A stretch of 64,000 nucleotides of DNA, taken from assembly GCA_013176395.1 (NCBI GenBank), contig JABMLP010000019.1, positions 124,001 through 188,000 of the forward strand, given 5' to 3'. The DNA comes from Venturia oleaginea (taxonomy: Eukaryota; Ascomycota; Dothideomycetes; Venturiales; Venturiaceae). The position numbers and the translations under genes were made by a program. The notes below the pieces were generated by a model. The model saw nothing but the letters and a program-made list of their open reading frames with translations, did not search any database and was not told the origin of the DNA. Of this stretch, positions 21,682-32,189 are shown in pieces; positions within the stretch are counted from its first letter, which is position 1, and each line of letters begins with the position of its first letter.

Positions 21682-23432
21682 TACGTTACGCGATTTGGAT
21701 CCCTACAACCTCAACGGCGACGTCTCTTCAATTGCAGCTGCCTGGCGCAAGAAAGGAGTGATTGGTAAGGTCCATAACATAGTGAAGTATATTCGGATGA
21801 CGCCTCAAAGGCGGCAGGAGTTTGGGCGGTGTTTGAGTACAGTTGCGAGCGAGATCAAGTGGAATACCTACAATGTAAGTTCAGAATTCTCGCGATATTC
21901 CCCACTTTTCGAGCGTTTCAGCCAATTAGAAGGCTGCGATTGTAATCTTATCAGATCTCCTCGCCGCAACCTAGAACTATTCCCTAGCTAATATATTCTT
22001 TCAGCTCATACAATCCAACGCAACACGATGGAACTCGTACTTTGAGTCTATCAATCGCTTCCTCAATTGTCGCAGCCGTATTGAGCTGTTCTGTAACACC
22101 CATATTCCTACTCAGCCTCGTTCAAAGGGCGTCAACGACGATAAACTGCTCTCTACCGATTGGAACCTCCTCGAAACACTACAATCTTGTCTTCAAGTCT
22201 TTCATGAAGCCACTTTAACCACTGGAGGCAACAGAGGGAGCCGAGTTCTTCGAAAATGGTACACTACAATGGATAAATTGAGGAGGAGGATCTCGTACGT
22301 TCAAGGCAAATTTGAGGATGCTTCTAGCAGATCTGGTCATCCCCATTACGGGATATTAGCCAAATGGTGTACGGCTTCTCACACCAAGATCTCTGAATAT
22401 TGGGGAAAGACTTCCGAATCTCCAGCTTACTCTGCTGCCATTCTGCTGGATCCTGCGCGAAAATCCCTATGGTTTGAGCGTAATTGGCCGGATTTCAATG
22501 AAGTTTATGATATTAAGGTCAAGGAACCCGTCACCAAACTATGGGAAGAAGAATACAAAGGCCGCTATTCTACAGGCGGTGATCCCCCAATCGACCCTCT
22601 ATTTGCATTACGACGAGAGCCGTACAGGCCTAGTAATGAAGATGACACTCAATGGGGTTCATTTGCGTCTTATGATAACAACTACTGGCACTCGGATGAC
22701 GATTTCGAAACCTCAACGGCTCCCCGGGTTACCGATCGCTTTGAACATTATTGTGGTTCTAATTTAACGCCTACCGACGCCCTCAGTTACTTGAACAATC
22801 ACTATCTTGTTGAGCCAGATCTTGCGAGGTTTGCGCATGATATGTTGGCAATACCTCTGATGTCTGACGAATATGAGCGTACATTTTCGAGCGCCAAACG
22901 CCTTATATCTGACTCTCGCAATCGGCTCAATATGGACCTCATTGAGGCCAATGAATGTCTCAAAAACTGGTTTGGAAGGCCTCACTCTATTGATGACATT
23001 ACCCTCGATAAAGCTGTTGTTGAAGAGACTGTTGACCTCAGCCCTGAGGCTCAAGGTCAGCGCGATATCGATGACGAGATTCAGCGCAATGAGGCTGGTA
23101 TTACATTGGTGATGCAGGATATCAAGGTACAGTTCAATGAGGATAAAGCCTCTATTCAAAACGGATGCACTGAAGAATCCAGCGGTGAAGAGGATGGTTG
23201 CGAAGGCATTATTATCGTAAATGGTGTGGTTGTTATTGAGGACGATTAGGACTTGTAATTTATCGTATACAACACCAAAACCCCTTCTATCACCACCTTC
23301 TACAGTGACCTTGGCAGACACGGCCTTGGCAGACAGATAACAGACAGATATCCTTGGATATCTGCATGTTTTAGGTGGACAGACCGGATATGGCTGTCGT
23401 ATCTGTGTCTGTCTAGTCTATTTACTTCACTG

Positions 23433-24887
23433 CCTTTTCCAGGTGGTGATTGCATCCTGATCGTCCCTGATCCTGGGCGTGAGGTCAAGTCTCTAGCTAA
23501 CCTTGTTCTCCTAAGGGGTTCTCGGGCAGAATCGTGTGTAGGTGCTTCATTGCGAGTGTCTATTGTGGGGTGATATCGTACCCTATTAGCGTATGCTACC
23601 TTTGTCCGGTCGAGTTCCTCCTTCCTGGTCGGCCATTGTTGACTCCATGCCTCATGGGCTCCCTGGCAATTGGCGCATTTCCTATATGTGGTCTGTCCAG
23701 TCTTCGAAGGGCAGTCCCTAGAACTATGTTTTTGCGCGCAGTAGCCACATGTTTTTGCTGCCTTGCATTGAGTTCCTATGTGGCCGTATTTGTAGCACTG
23801 AAAGCACTGCATCAGTCGGCATTGCCTCTCGTATTGTTCGCTTTGACACATCTCCCCTTGCCACACCAGACCTTCATCGATGATCTTGTTTGCGTCTTCA
23901 GGTTTAATAAACTCGATGATGACCGACGACATCGCTTTGGCTGGCGCTTTCCGGGTCAGCCATCCTATATATTTAATGTCTGCGGTCGGAATGAACGGCT
24001 TGTTATCTTGCAGAATGGCGTCTCTGGTTTCCTCAAATTTGTTTGTGTCCATCGTGCTGGTACGTATGCCATGTACAAGGACGCCGTACGTTGGGTTCCG
24101 TACTGACGTCCCGTTCCCGATGCGTCCGTGAATTGTCTCAATAGCCACATTTCACCGTTTGTTGATGTCCTGATACTCATACTCAGATCTCCGCTTTTAA
24201 GCTGGTTGGCAGACATAATCTTTAGACTGGCTATATGGTCGTTCTCACTTTGGGAAATGGCTCGGTCAACGTGGGCTTTCAAATTACGTGGGTTCATTGC
24301 GCGAAGACTCTGAATCGGTTGTGCGTTTCTGATATTCACGATAATCTCACGCTGGACTATCGCAGGAGTCTTGACACTTTCGATCTGTGTGTTATATGCA
24401 CTCGCAGCTAGCCCTCCTCGGGCAGCAGCGGCAGCATAGCTCATCGGCATGCCTGTTTGGTGTTGTGGTCCTTTATTCTTGATGTCCCTCGTTATTCCTG
24501 CGACGGTTTGCCCACCTCCGTTGCCTCTTTTGCTGCCGCTTTTACTTCTTCGCCAACCGTGATGCCCTTCTGTGTGTCTATTCTTAGAGCCTTAAGTTCT
24601 CCCTTTATCTCTGCTACCTCTTTCGTCGCTCCTTATGTGTTTTCAGTCATCTCAGTGTGCATAATGCGCAGTTGGTCATGGACAGTTGTCATATCGGGAG
24701 TTCTTTGGGCCTTTGCAATCAGAGGCAGCATCGTCATGGTAATCGCCCTCACTTGGTCTGGGGGCACAGGTGGAGCCTGTCCGCTATCGAGATAGGTTAA
24801 TGCGTTCCGAAGGTACTCAGTAAGTCATGTAGCGTGCTCGTATAGTCCGATTGGCCAGACCACCTCTTGAGGCCACGGTATCGTCAT
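23433..24887 (-). pseudogene. LINE ORF1 (gag-like, CCHC zinc knuckles), upstream part
   Basis: Probable start at ATG 24887 (MTIPWPQEVVWPIG). The N-terminal part has a charged, helix-forming segment but several in-frame stops (TGA near 24.83 kb, TAA/TGA near 24.5-24.64 kb). From about 24450 the frame is cleaner: an Ala-rich segment, ITSRSFRPQTLNI and neighbouring frames, then three cysteine knuckles, CFQCYKYGHIGTQC, CGYCAQKHSSRDC and CANCQGAHEAW, within 23600-23800. These are typical of Tad1 LINE ORF1 nucleic-acid-binding proteins. The frame reaches the hAT insertion at SPPGKG and continues beyond it at 18866 down to the TGA at 18698-18700. Confidence 0.8.
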
Positions 24888-24974
24888 CTCTCGTTTGTAC
24901 ACGTTGGGCGACGTGTCGAGCCTAGAAAACGCTGGGGCCCCTCAAAGGTGATGTGTATGTACAGGAAAGCTATT

Positions 24975-25008
24975 CAATTTCAAAAGTCTCAGTTCTCGCT
25001 GTTGTGGT
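24975..25008. repeat. LINE 5'-end repeat, inner copy (34 bp)
   Basis: CAATTTCAAAAGTCT-C-AGTTCTCGCTGTTGTGGT marks the 5' terminus of the LINE on the minus strand. The same 34 bp with one change recur at 29551-29584 beside the outer target duplication. The core, AGTTCTCGCTG, also ends both 1.6-kb elements. Confidence 0.8.
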
Positions 25009-26590
25009 GTTTTTTTTCTTTTTCTATCCGCCATTGTGGATGTAAAGAGAAGACGATGCCAGTTGCGAAGAAGAAGCGTGGGAAAGAGTGTTTGGGACGA
25101 GAAACAGCATGTCTAATAACAGAGATACATAGCATCGAACCGGAGGGGTCCAATTTCAGGACTACAAGCCGAATAGTCGTCATGTATGCAGCCTAGGTCC
25201 CAGAACTGGTCCCTTCCCTACCCTACCCTATGAAGAACTGTTCGATGTAGTAGGCCTCCTAATATACACGACCCTAGGCTTAACGTACTGCATCTCCAAT
25301 CTTTGTGTCTCAACAATATTTTGGAAGGCATCTCTCAGCTCGGCATACTTTTGACATCTCCTCAATTGGGGGCGTTGTCCGGAAGAGGGTTTGAAGATTG
25401 AGGTCCGATCGTGAGGCTGCGAAGTGCTGCAACCTTTACAGACAGTGTATTGGTGCTATGAGAATGCCGAAATATCCAGAGCGAGCTCCAAATCGTCGAA
25501 GATCTGCTCGGCTCTCTGGATTAGGTCATGGAGATTTTCTTCAGCTTCAAGAATCAAGTCTGCAGACAATTCTGAAAGCAACAACTTATTGTTACGTGTT
25601 TGAGGTTCCATGTGGTAAATGGTCACAATGTCATTCACAGGATATGTATGCAAATTACTGATAGATAGAGCCCACCAAGCGAGAGAGCAATTATACATCG
25701 ATGAATGTGGTGCCGATAGGGGACCAGTTTTGGGACCTGCTACTGGAATGCTTGTCCGAAGAAGGGCTCGAATGCCAGCCCCTGTAACTTAGCTCACGCG
25801 GCGACGTAGGAGGGATAACATGATCGTTCACAACACATCTTGCTTGAGAGTTCTATCATTGATCCTGCTTTAGCTAACGTCGGGATATTCCTTATTGTTC
25901 TCACGGTCACATAACGTCAGTGCCCCGTACTGCTCACAAAGGCCGGACATTGCGGCCGTAGAGCTAGACGTGTTCGTCCCAGCTTGGGTACGAGTGAGGA
26001 ATTCTGAGAAAGATTCACTCTTCTTTCCAGCTGGTACGCAATCCTCCACATCATACTCCGTCTGCATTTTGTGGAGTAGTTTGCTTAATGCCACGTGTGC
26101 GACGCGATTTCGCAAAGGCAGTTCTTTGTGTAGCTTTTCGTCAACAAGGTCTTGAAGATACAGCATCTCGAATAGGTACATACTGTAATGGCTTCGGGTG
26201 TTTAAGATCGAAATTTCTGGGAAGAGTCCGCATTCAAACACTCACTTTACAACGATGGGGGCCCAAATGCGAGACCTTCTGGGTACCAGAATCAGGTCTT
26301 CTTAGTCGGGAGCCGCACTAGAGAGCATAGTCAGTAATCGTTGCGCCACAGAGGGCTGGTCAGACCTGTGTCTCCAAATCACGTCACCACCTAGCTACGA
26401 CTGCCATGCCATCTCCTAATCCCCTCCAAGCCTTTTGTTGGCTTCTTGACAAGGAACCCTGCTGTAGATACCAATCTAGCGAAAGCTGCGATGAAAAAGG
26501 CAACCCCGACATTGGCCCTTTGTGTAATGCACGCACCAACAAAGCTCTCGAAAACTTAACTGAACAAAGAAGCAAACCGATAGTTGCAAG
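25009..26590. other. Non-LINE DNA trapped in the compound locus, no intact gene
   Basis: About 1.6 kb. Minus-strand frames at 25870-26241 and 25456-25698 read like decayed protein sequence (LYLQDLVDEKLHKELPLRNR and ENLHDLIQRAEQIFDDLELAL), but they are short, in different frames and not recognised. Confidence 0.4.
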
Positions 26591-27268
26591 GGCGGTTGTA
26601 AGCCTTGTGTAACCTGGCGTCTGCTAGAAGGTTAATACAAGTTGATGTTGACATCGATGTGAGCTCGGATCTGGAGAATCTTCGAGTGATGACAAATTGA
26701 GATGCGGAAGAAAAGGACAAGGAGGATAGAATGATATATCCAGCTGGACTGCCTTGGTCAACGGCACATGAGTAGTAGATGGCACCGGCAGCCCAAATGA
26801 CGGTTGCTTGAGTCAGAGAAGAGACTAGGAGCCATATTCGACGTCTACTACTTCCTAGTATTCTCTCTGCTTGACCTGTCGCATAAGCGCCGGCGATGAA
26901 AAAGGTGAAGCAAACACCGCTAACACCGTAATGAAGAGCTGTTGGTGCCAAGTCCTGTCGCTCCGATGGCAAGATATTCCGTATTACTAATTGGGTTCGA
27001 AGACGAGCAAGAGAAGGCAAGAAACTGATGCATCATAAGCAGAACAGCGTATTGTGAGAGCAGTACAGACTTACGACAGAAGTATCTTGAACACCAGTAC
27101 TGAAAGTGAAGAACAAGAGTGCAAGCTCAAGAAAACCATTCTCGGGGATACGTTCCTCGAGATGTGACCAATAGATATCCTCTCGACTATGGGCTGAAGA
27201 TCTGGTCGTCCCCTCTTAGAGCCGAATCTCCAAAGATGCCCCTGTGGACGATCTGCTACGGACATTCA
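26591..27268 (-). pseudogene. DUF1275 (YoaK-like) membrane protein relic
   Basis: Reading from an upstream ATG near 27268, a segment HLEERIPENGFLELALLFFT with FSTGVQDTSV resembles the start of fungal DUF1275 proteins (six-span membrane proteins of unknown role). After a possible intron, 26600-27000 continues with GVSGVCFTFFIAGAYATGQA, LLGSSRR-like and SSLTQATVIWAAGA spans. A stop lies near the N-terminus, the usual SMQTGNTV segment is missing, and the C-terminus is lost. Family assignment is by memory of the pattern and is tentative. Confidence 0.45.
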
Positions 27269-27415
27269 TGGAGATCCTATTAGTCAGGTATGGGCATGAC
27301 AATACCCATAACGCAGATGCTGTAACTTCATAGCAAGCCAGTGAGGTGTGATCGCGGTGTAACAAGTATCCCTCTATGGCTTCATAAGTAAAGAGATGTG
27401 TAGTTACGTGTCTAT

Positions 27416-29021
27416 TGATTGATTGATTGATTGATTTTATCCTACTCGGTTGCAGCCGCTTAATCAGGCAGCTATGTCCGGTTAGGAGGACTTCATCAGA
27501 CAGCCGACACGTGATAGATTATATAATCCACCGCGCCCCACTTCGCCCCGTTCACTGAAACAAGACCAGCTGTCCCCTCCGTCCTCCCTCTTTTCCCTTA
27601 ACCAGTATCTCCAAATGCCCGCTGGCTCTTGTAGATACTGGTTATTCTGCTAGTATATCTGTGCTATGTAGACTCAAGAGGCAATGCCTCGTGTTTCGCT
27701 AACCTTTTACCTACAGTCTCCCTCTAATGCTCAGCTTTGTCTATCTGTTTCGCCTTATCCCTCAAGGCCAATGGGTTCCCTAAGTATGTTTCTGCTTGTG
27801 AAAGTTGCCTTGCACCAGATTCCTATGCGGCGGTGTATTTGGTTGTGTGATGCTGGAGACAATAGTAACCATCGTAGTCGTGATTTCGCTGCTTGGGTGT
27901 GATACTCCGGGTATGCCCGTGGACGAGGCTGTCTGGTAGCTGCCGTATTGTATGGCGCCGATCGTGCTATAGACCTGCCGTCTTATAGTCGGAGCCTATC
28001 TGCTGCTAGTCGCTCTCCCTACTTGCTATATCGCGCTCCTACTCTTGCCAATGCCATAACTGGGACGCAACAGTCTGGGGAGAGGCTCAAGGCTACGTCT
28101 GCTGGCTTGTAGGGAGGGGATTTGCCGCCAATAAGCTCCTTCTATACGTCCTTACTGCTTACTGTGTTGCGCACCTACTCTTGCCAATGCCATAACTGGG
28201 AGGCAACAGTTTGGGGAGAGGCTCAAGGCTCTGGACATCAGCTTGCAGCAGGACGGTTTGCGGAGACGATAGTAGATGAGGTTCTCTAGCAGCTGCCGTA
28301 TCGTGTCGCACCGATTGTGTTGTAGACCTGTCGTCTTATAGTCGGAGCCTATCTGCTGCTAGTCGCTCTCCCTGCTTGCTATATCGCGCACCTACTCTTG
28401 CCACTGCCATAACTGGGACGCAACAGTCTGGGGAGAGGCTCAAGGCTACGTCTGCTAGCTTACAGGGAGGGGATTTGCCGCCAATAGGCTCCTTCTATGC
28501 GTCCTTACTACTTACTGTGTCGCGCACCTACTCTTGCCAATGCCATAACTGGGACGCAACAGTTTGGGGAGAGGCTCAAGGCTCTGGGCAACAGCTTGTA
28601 GCAGGACGGTTTGCCAAGACGTTGGGAGAGATTGTCTAGTCGTTGCAGTGGTGTGTGGTGCCGATTGTTGCGCACCGGGCGTCTGGTGTTTGAGATGTGT
28701 TGAAGGTATTGCCGTTCTAGCAGTGACTCGTCGACTCGGAGCGTTGCAGTGTCATCTGGGGTGATGGACTAGCCGGGAGATAGTGACTAGATGGTTGCTG
28801 TTGTCTTTGGTGGACGCATCGTTCGTGTAGCTTGCTCATGTATTCGTCTGCTTGCTCTGCCGTGGCCGCGACGGCGACTCTAGAGATATCTCATCGACGC
28901 TGAGGGACGCGCGATGGCCTCTAGAGGCCGGAGCGGCCACTGGCAGAGGTGTTTTGATGATCTTTAGATGATACTTCTGTAAATTCCAAAAATTGAGTTC
29001 TCGCTGTGTGTGCTGTTTTTT
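27416..29021 (-). mobile_element. 1.6-kb non-autonomous LINE-dependent element, copy 2
   Basis: Inverted and nearly identical to copy 1. The differences seen include GGGAGGCAAC for GGGACGCAAC near 28200 and one change near 28612. A perfect 15-bp target duplication, TAGTTACGTGTCTAT, lies at 27401-27415 and 29022-29036. The 3' tail (read TTGATTGATTGATT on plus) is at the left and the 5' end with AGTTCTCGCTG at the right. The internal ~55-bp unit recurs four times (near 28045, 28180, 28400, 28535). The element landed in the trapped DNA of the compound LINE locus. Near-identity and perfect duplications point to recent movement of both copies. Confidence 0.85.
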
Positions 29022-29036
29022 AGTTACGTGTCTATG

Positions 29037-29550
29037 TTCGTGTTGGTCTCTACACTGGAGTTGATGGGCTGAACACGGGACTGATTCAAGTGTCTCAAGG
29101 GTACCAGAACTGGACCCCAGAACATGTGAAGCCGGTACTGTGTTTATTCCTCAAGCCACACCATCAAGCCACACCAACGGAAGCACCTCGACGCGCTCAC
29201 TGACAGCCATCTCGACGCTAGAGTCATGGCTCATTGCTCCAGTCGCCATTCATGGAACAGAAATAGCTCTGCACGAGAGTTTGCCTACACCCGCAACTAC
29301 AAGAAACGCACAGCCACATGCCTGATTGCTGTGGCAATAAGTTAGGGTGCAGGATGCGACGATGTCTAGGTCATAGTCTTCTAGGCTGTCAACTAGCAAG
29401 GTCAACTGCAGACTTGTGAGCCTGAGGCTTCAACGCCCGCTTTGGCCGGAGTTGCGCAAGCCCACATCCTCTTTGCCATTCAAACGAGCAATGGCAGGGA
29501 TGAAGAACTGGATCCCTCGCAATTTGATGAGAATGTAGATGCAGCCGTTG
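29037..29550. other. Trapped DNA between the 1.6-kb element and the LINE 5' repeat
   Basis: About 0.5 kb with no supported gene. Short frames only. Confidence 0.4.
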
Positions 29551-29584
29551 CAATTTCAAAAGTCTAAGTTCTCGCTGTTGTGGT
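29551..29584. repeat. LINE 5'-end repeat, outer copy (34 bp)
   Basis: Direct repeat of 24975-25008 with one mismatch, four bases before the target duplication TCCGTGTCAAAT at 29589-29600. Confidence 0.8.
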
Positions 29585-29600
29585 TCATTCCGTGTCAAAT

Positions 29601-30616
29601 GGGTATCTACGTCCGTGTGCTCCAAAAGCTCGACTGACCACCGACCATCCACCTTGACCCTTCGTCCCACCCATGGATGCCTCTTCTATCACCCTTGGCC
29701 CCGCAAAGAACCACGCCTGGGAACGACGACTTTTACCGAGGCGTGGAATACATCAAGTCGTTGGTTCTATGGCCATTCGACCATCTCGGCAGCTGATGCT
29801 TCATCCCACTCACTTGGTGCACACTTCCTGATTGCCACTCGACCTTATCCGATCTGTGTCTTCAAACCCAAAAACTTGCTCGGAACATTCCAGGGCATCT
29901 CCCGTGGATTCCCTAACTCAATGGAGTTGATATTGATATTGGTCTGCATCAAGCCTAGCTTATACTTGTTAACATCCTTGAAAAGTAGCCTTCAGTAAGT
30001 AGCTAGAGATCCTTTTGCAATTCCCCTACAATCTATTTTCGCTCCAATCACCTTCTTTCCTCTCTCATGTGCAGATGGTAAAGGTTGAGACACACTGCCT
30101 TGCTTTTCTTGATTGAATCTAAGCCTCGTTTTGGGCAACAGGTTTTACCCGGTTTTATCAGCCAACAAATCCTCGCCTCTGGCTGGTAAAACAGACGCTA
30201 TTCGCGTTTTTTACACGGCCAACTTGAGTTCTAGAGTATGGCTGCCTATTGGACAGGAATCCAGCTCAATATCACTCGTTTCTGGGCGCCTCTCTTCTTC
30301 ACATCTTCATCTAAAACGCATACAACGAGTTTGATATAGTCGTACTTAATTTGGACAAGCATGACCATCTTGCCATGTGGTAACAGGGAAGTTCGAATTG
30401 GGCGATCACAATCTAGGTATCCCGTTGCGGGGAATCTCTGTATGGTCCGTGTCCATGGATTTGACTGTCGCCAATGGGGTATGATGGCGGGATCAATTAC
30501 AGGCCTGAGCAAGATGTACGTTCGTAATAGAATGCACAAAGTGAAAGACGCGCCAAATTCTTATCATTTCTTAGATGGTTCTTAGTCGCTCACGTCCTGC
30601 CTGATTCACCATCAAG
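29601..30616. other. Right flank of the LINE locus, upstream of the SURNod19-like gene
   Basis: About 1 kb with no supported gene. An ATG frame at 29672 (ATGGATGCCTCT) gives about 50 codons before a stop and has no visible family. The last 200 bp should include the promoter of the gene starting at 30617. Confidence 0.45.
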
Positions 30617-32189
30617 ATGAGATTCCTTACCTTTGTCGCACCTTTAACCTTGTTGGTGTTGGAAGTCACATGCGAAGCTGCAAACCGCCTCTCAAAGAGC
30701 GATGTGCTTCGAGCATTGCAGAGTAATCCAAATTTGCTACCAAAAAGCTGTGGGTGGATTGCTTCTGTTTACAATGCCATTTGCTGACACCTAATAAGCT
30801 CTCCAGGTGCTCGCAGGACGGCTCAACGAGCATGGAGTTTCGGATCCAACTCCTCCGAAGGAGCGGCCGATAAAGGATGACAATCTCAACGCAATGATGA
30901 GCGCGATCCTGGGCACCATTGTGAATTTGGACAAAATCCCTCCACGTTCCAAGGTCAAGAGGATCCAAGACTCTGCATCGCCATGGCCCGGGGCAACGAG
31001 AAGGAAAATTAGATATGGGCCCTATCGCATACCCCCAATTACGGTATGAAAATCCACAATGCAGAAAGTCACACACACTGACTTGCTTCCAGGAAGAGAA
31101 TCTTGAATCGAGGCTCTTGTTGAAGAAGGGACTCACGAACACCATGTCGCTGGGGGCTCTGAAGCCTTGCAAAGGAGACTGCATGATCACGCATCTATCG
31201 ACCTCTATCGAGTGGGATGATGGACGAACTGCAAACATTCATGACGGAGTGCGTGATAGTCTTTCCATTGCACATTGCCATACTGACGCTTATTTTGCAG
31301 GCCTACCTACATCACGCCGTGCTTCTCAACATAGGTCCCACAGATCCCGTCTGTGGTGGACCTATTGAGCATTTCTTTGAAGCTGGCAACGAGCGCACGG
31401 ATGTCGGTTTTGGGTTTCCAGGAGCGTCCATCAAATCCGCCTATCACCTCAAAAAGGACGATGTATTTCTGATCAATACGGAGTTGATGAACATGGACGA
31501 TAAAGAGAAATGGGTGTGGCTTCAGTTGAGCTACGATTTCATCGAGGGACACGATCCCGCATACAAGGACGGGAAGATCATATGGATGTCGATAGGTCCT
31601 GCTCGCTGTGGAGGACAAGTCGAAAACCCATTTGGACGATCAAATATTACGCTCAGCGCGAAACCGACACAAAACAAGTTTACCGAATATTCCATACCAT
31701 GGAAGGCTCCAAAAAATGGTTACATTTTGGGGATCAATTCCCACATGCACGATGGCGGGCTCCAGACTGATGTCTATCAGAATGACAAGGTGGTTTGCAG
31801 CTCAACTCCAAAATACGCCATGTCGATGAGTGGGGGCATGGGTGGAATGGGTGGAATGGGTGGTCACAGCCACAACAAACGCTCTGTCCACGGTGAAGAA
31901 GCTAGGGCGCGAACTAGCCGTATCAGGCGTCAAGAGATGAAGCCGTCGATGCATATCGAACAGCTAGAAGGCTGCAACTTCCCGGGCAACGCGATACCAC
32001 TCAAACGAGGGGATAGCATGTTTCTCAGAGTCGACTATGACTTTGACAAGTACCCTGGGTATGTATTTTCCCCGGACATAGCCAGCCTTGGGTTTCAATC
32101 TAACTAGAAGCAGGATGCGCGACAGCAACGGAGAATTGGAGGAGGTTATGGGGATGTCAGGGACCCTTTGCGCGTTTGATTATCCCTGA
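30617..32189 (+). CDS. Secreted SURNod19-like protein with Met/Gly/His linker
   Basis: Join(30617..30749, 30799..31043, 31093..31248, 31301..32058, 32114..32189), 455 residues. It starts MRFLTFVAPLTLLVLEVTC, a signal peptide. The body resembles the 'stress up-regulated Nod 19' family: KIRYGPYRIPPIT, LHHAVLLNIGPTDPVCG, VFLINTELMNMDDKEKWVW, GINSHMHDGGLQTDVYQN, and a C-terminus GELEEVMGMSG as in family members. A linker with three MGG units followed by HSH could bind metal. Intron 1 (GTGGGT...CTAATAAG) is the least certain. Intron 4 ends at TAGAAGCAG and is essential: without it the family-like C-terminus is lost. Several Cys (KPCKGDC, CGGP, ARCGG, EGCNFPG) fit an extracellular fold. The molecular function of the family is unknown to me. 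Confidence 0.7.

Larger units (their letters stand above)
19225..23249 (+). pseudogene. hAT transposase, interrupted
   Basis: It starts at ATG 19225 in CCAACAATGCC. The first open block (to 19944) has an N-terminal basic region and a Cys/His pair, CCYC...HTHALTHWRTKH, like a degenerate BED zinc finger. After frame changes, 19969-20560 reads MVDNLYFLAFLKHLNAPYVA and then LWTSPNSYAIIAVNAHYIDH...FVTDNAASND, the RNase H-like catalytic core of hAT enzymes. The pogo element splits the next part. The final block, 22269-23249, ends with LARFAHDMLAIPLMSDEYER followed by TFSSAKRLISDSRNRL, the hAT C-terminal dimerisation region. Small introns may explain some frame changes, but the pogo insertion and stops make this copy non-functional as it stands. 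Confidence 0.8.
18877..23432 (+). mobile_element. hAT-family DNA transposon inserted in LINE ORF1
   Basis: 27-bp terminal inverted repeats, CAGTGATGTAAATAGACTAG... at 18877-18903 and its inverse at 23406-23432, with one mismatch. CAGTG termini are typical of hAT elements. The flanks are CCTTTTCG (18867-18874, two bases from the repeat) and CCTTTTCC (23433-23440), read as an 8-bp target duplication with one change. Removing the element plus one duplication copy rejoins LINE ORF1 in frame across both flanks, down to its stop at 18698-18700. Coding capacity is on the plus strand, opposite to the LINE. The element is itself interrupted by the pogo insertion at 20565-21681. Confidence 0.85.
15446..29588 (-). 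mobile_element. Compound locus: Tad1-type LINE with nested insertions
   Basis: On the minus strand a non-LTR retrotransposon runs from a 5' end near 25.0 kb to a (CAAT)n 3' tail at 15446-15463. TCCGTGTCAAAT occurs directly outside the tail (15434-15445) and again at 29589-29600, directly outside a 34-bp duplicate of the LINE 5' end. The original target-site duplication therefore now embraces 14.1 kb. Inside are the hAT element 18877-23432, a pogo element within the hAT, about 2.9 kb of non-LINE DNA, and the 1.6-kb element 27416-29021. The LINE coding regions carry frameshifts and stops, so this copy is inactive. How the non-LINE DNA came to lie inside the outer duplication is unresolved. Confidence 0.7.
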
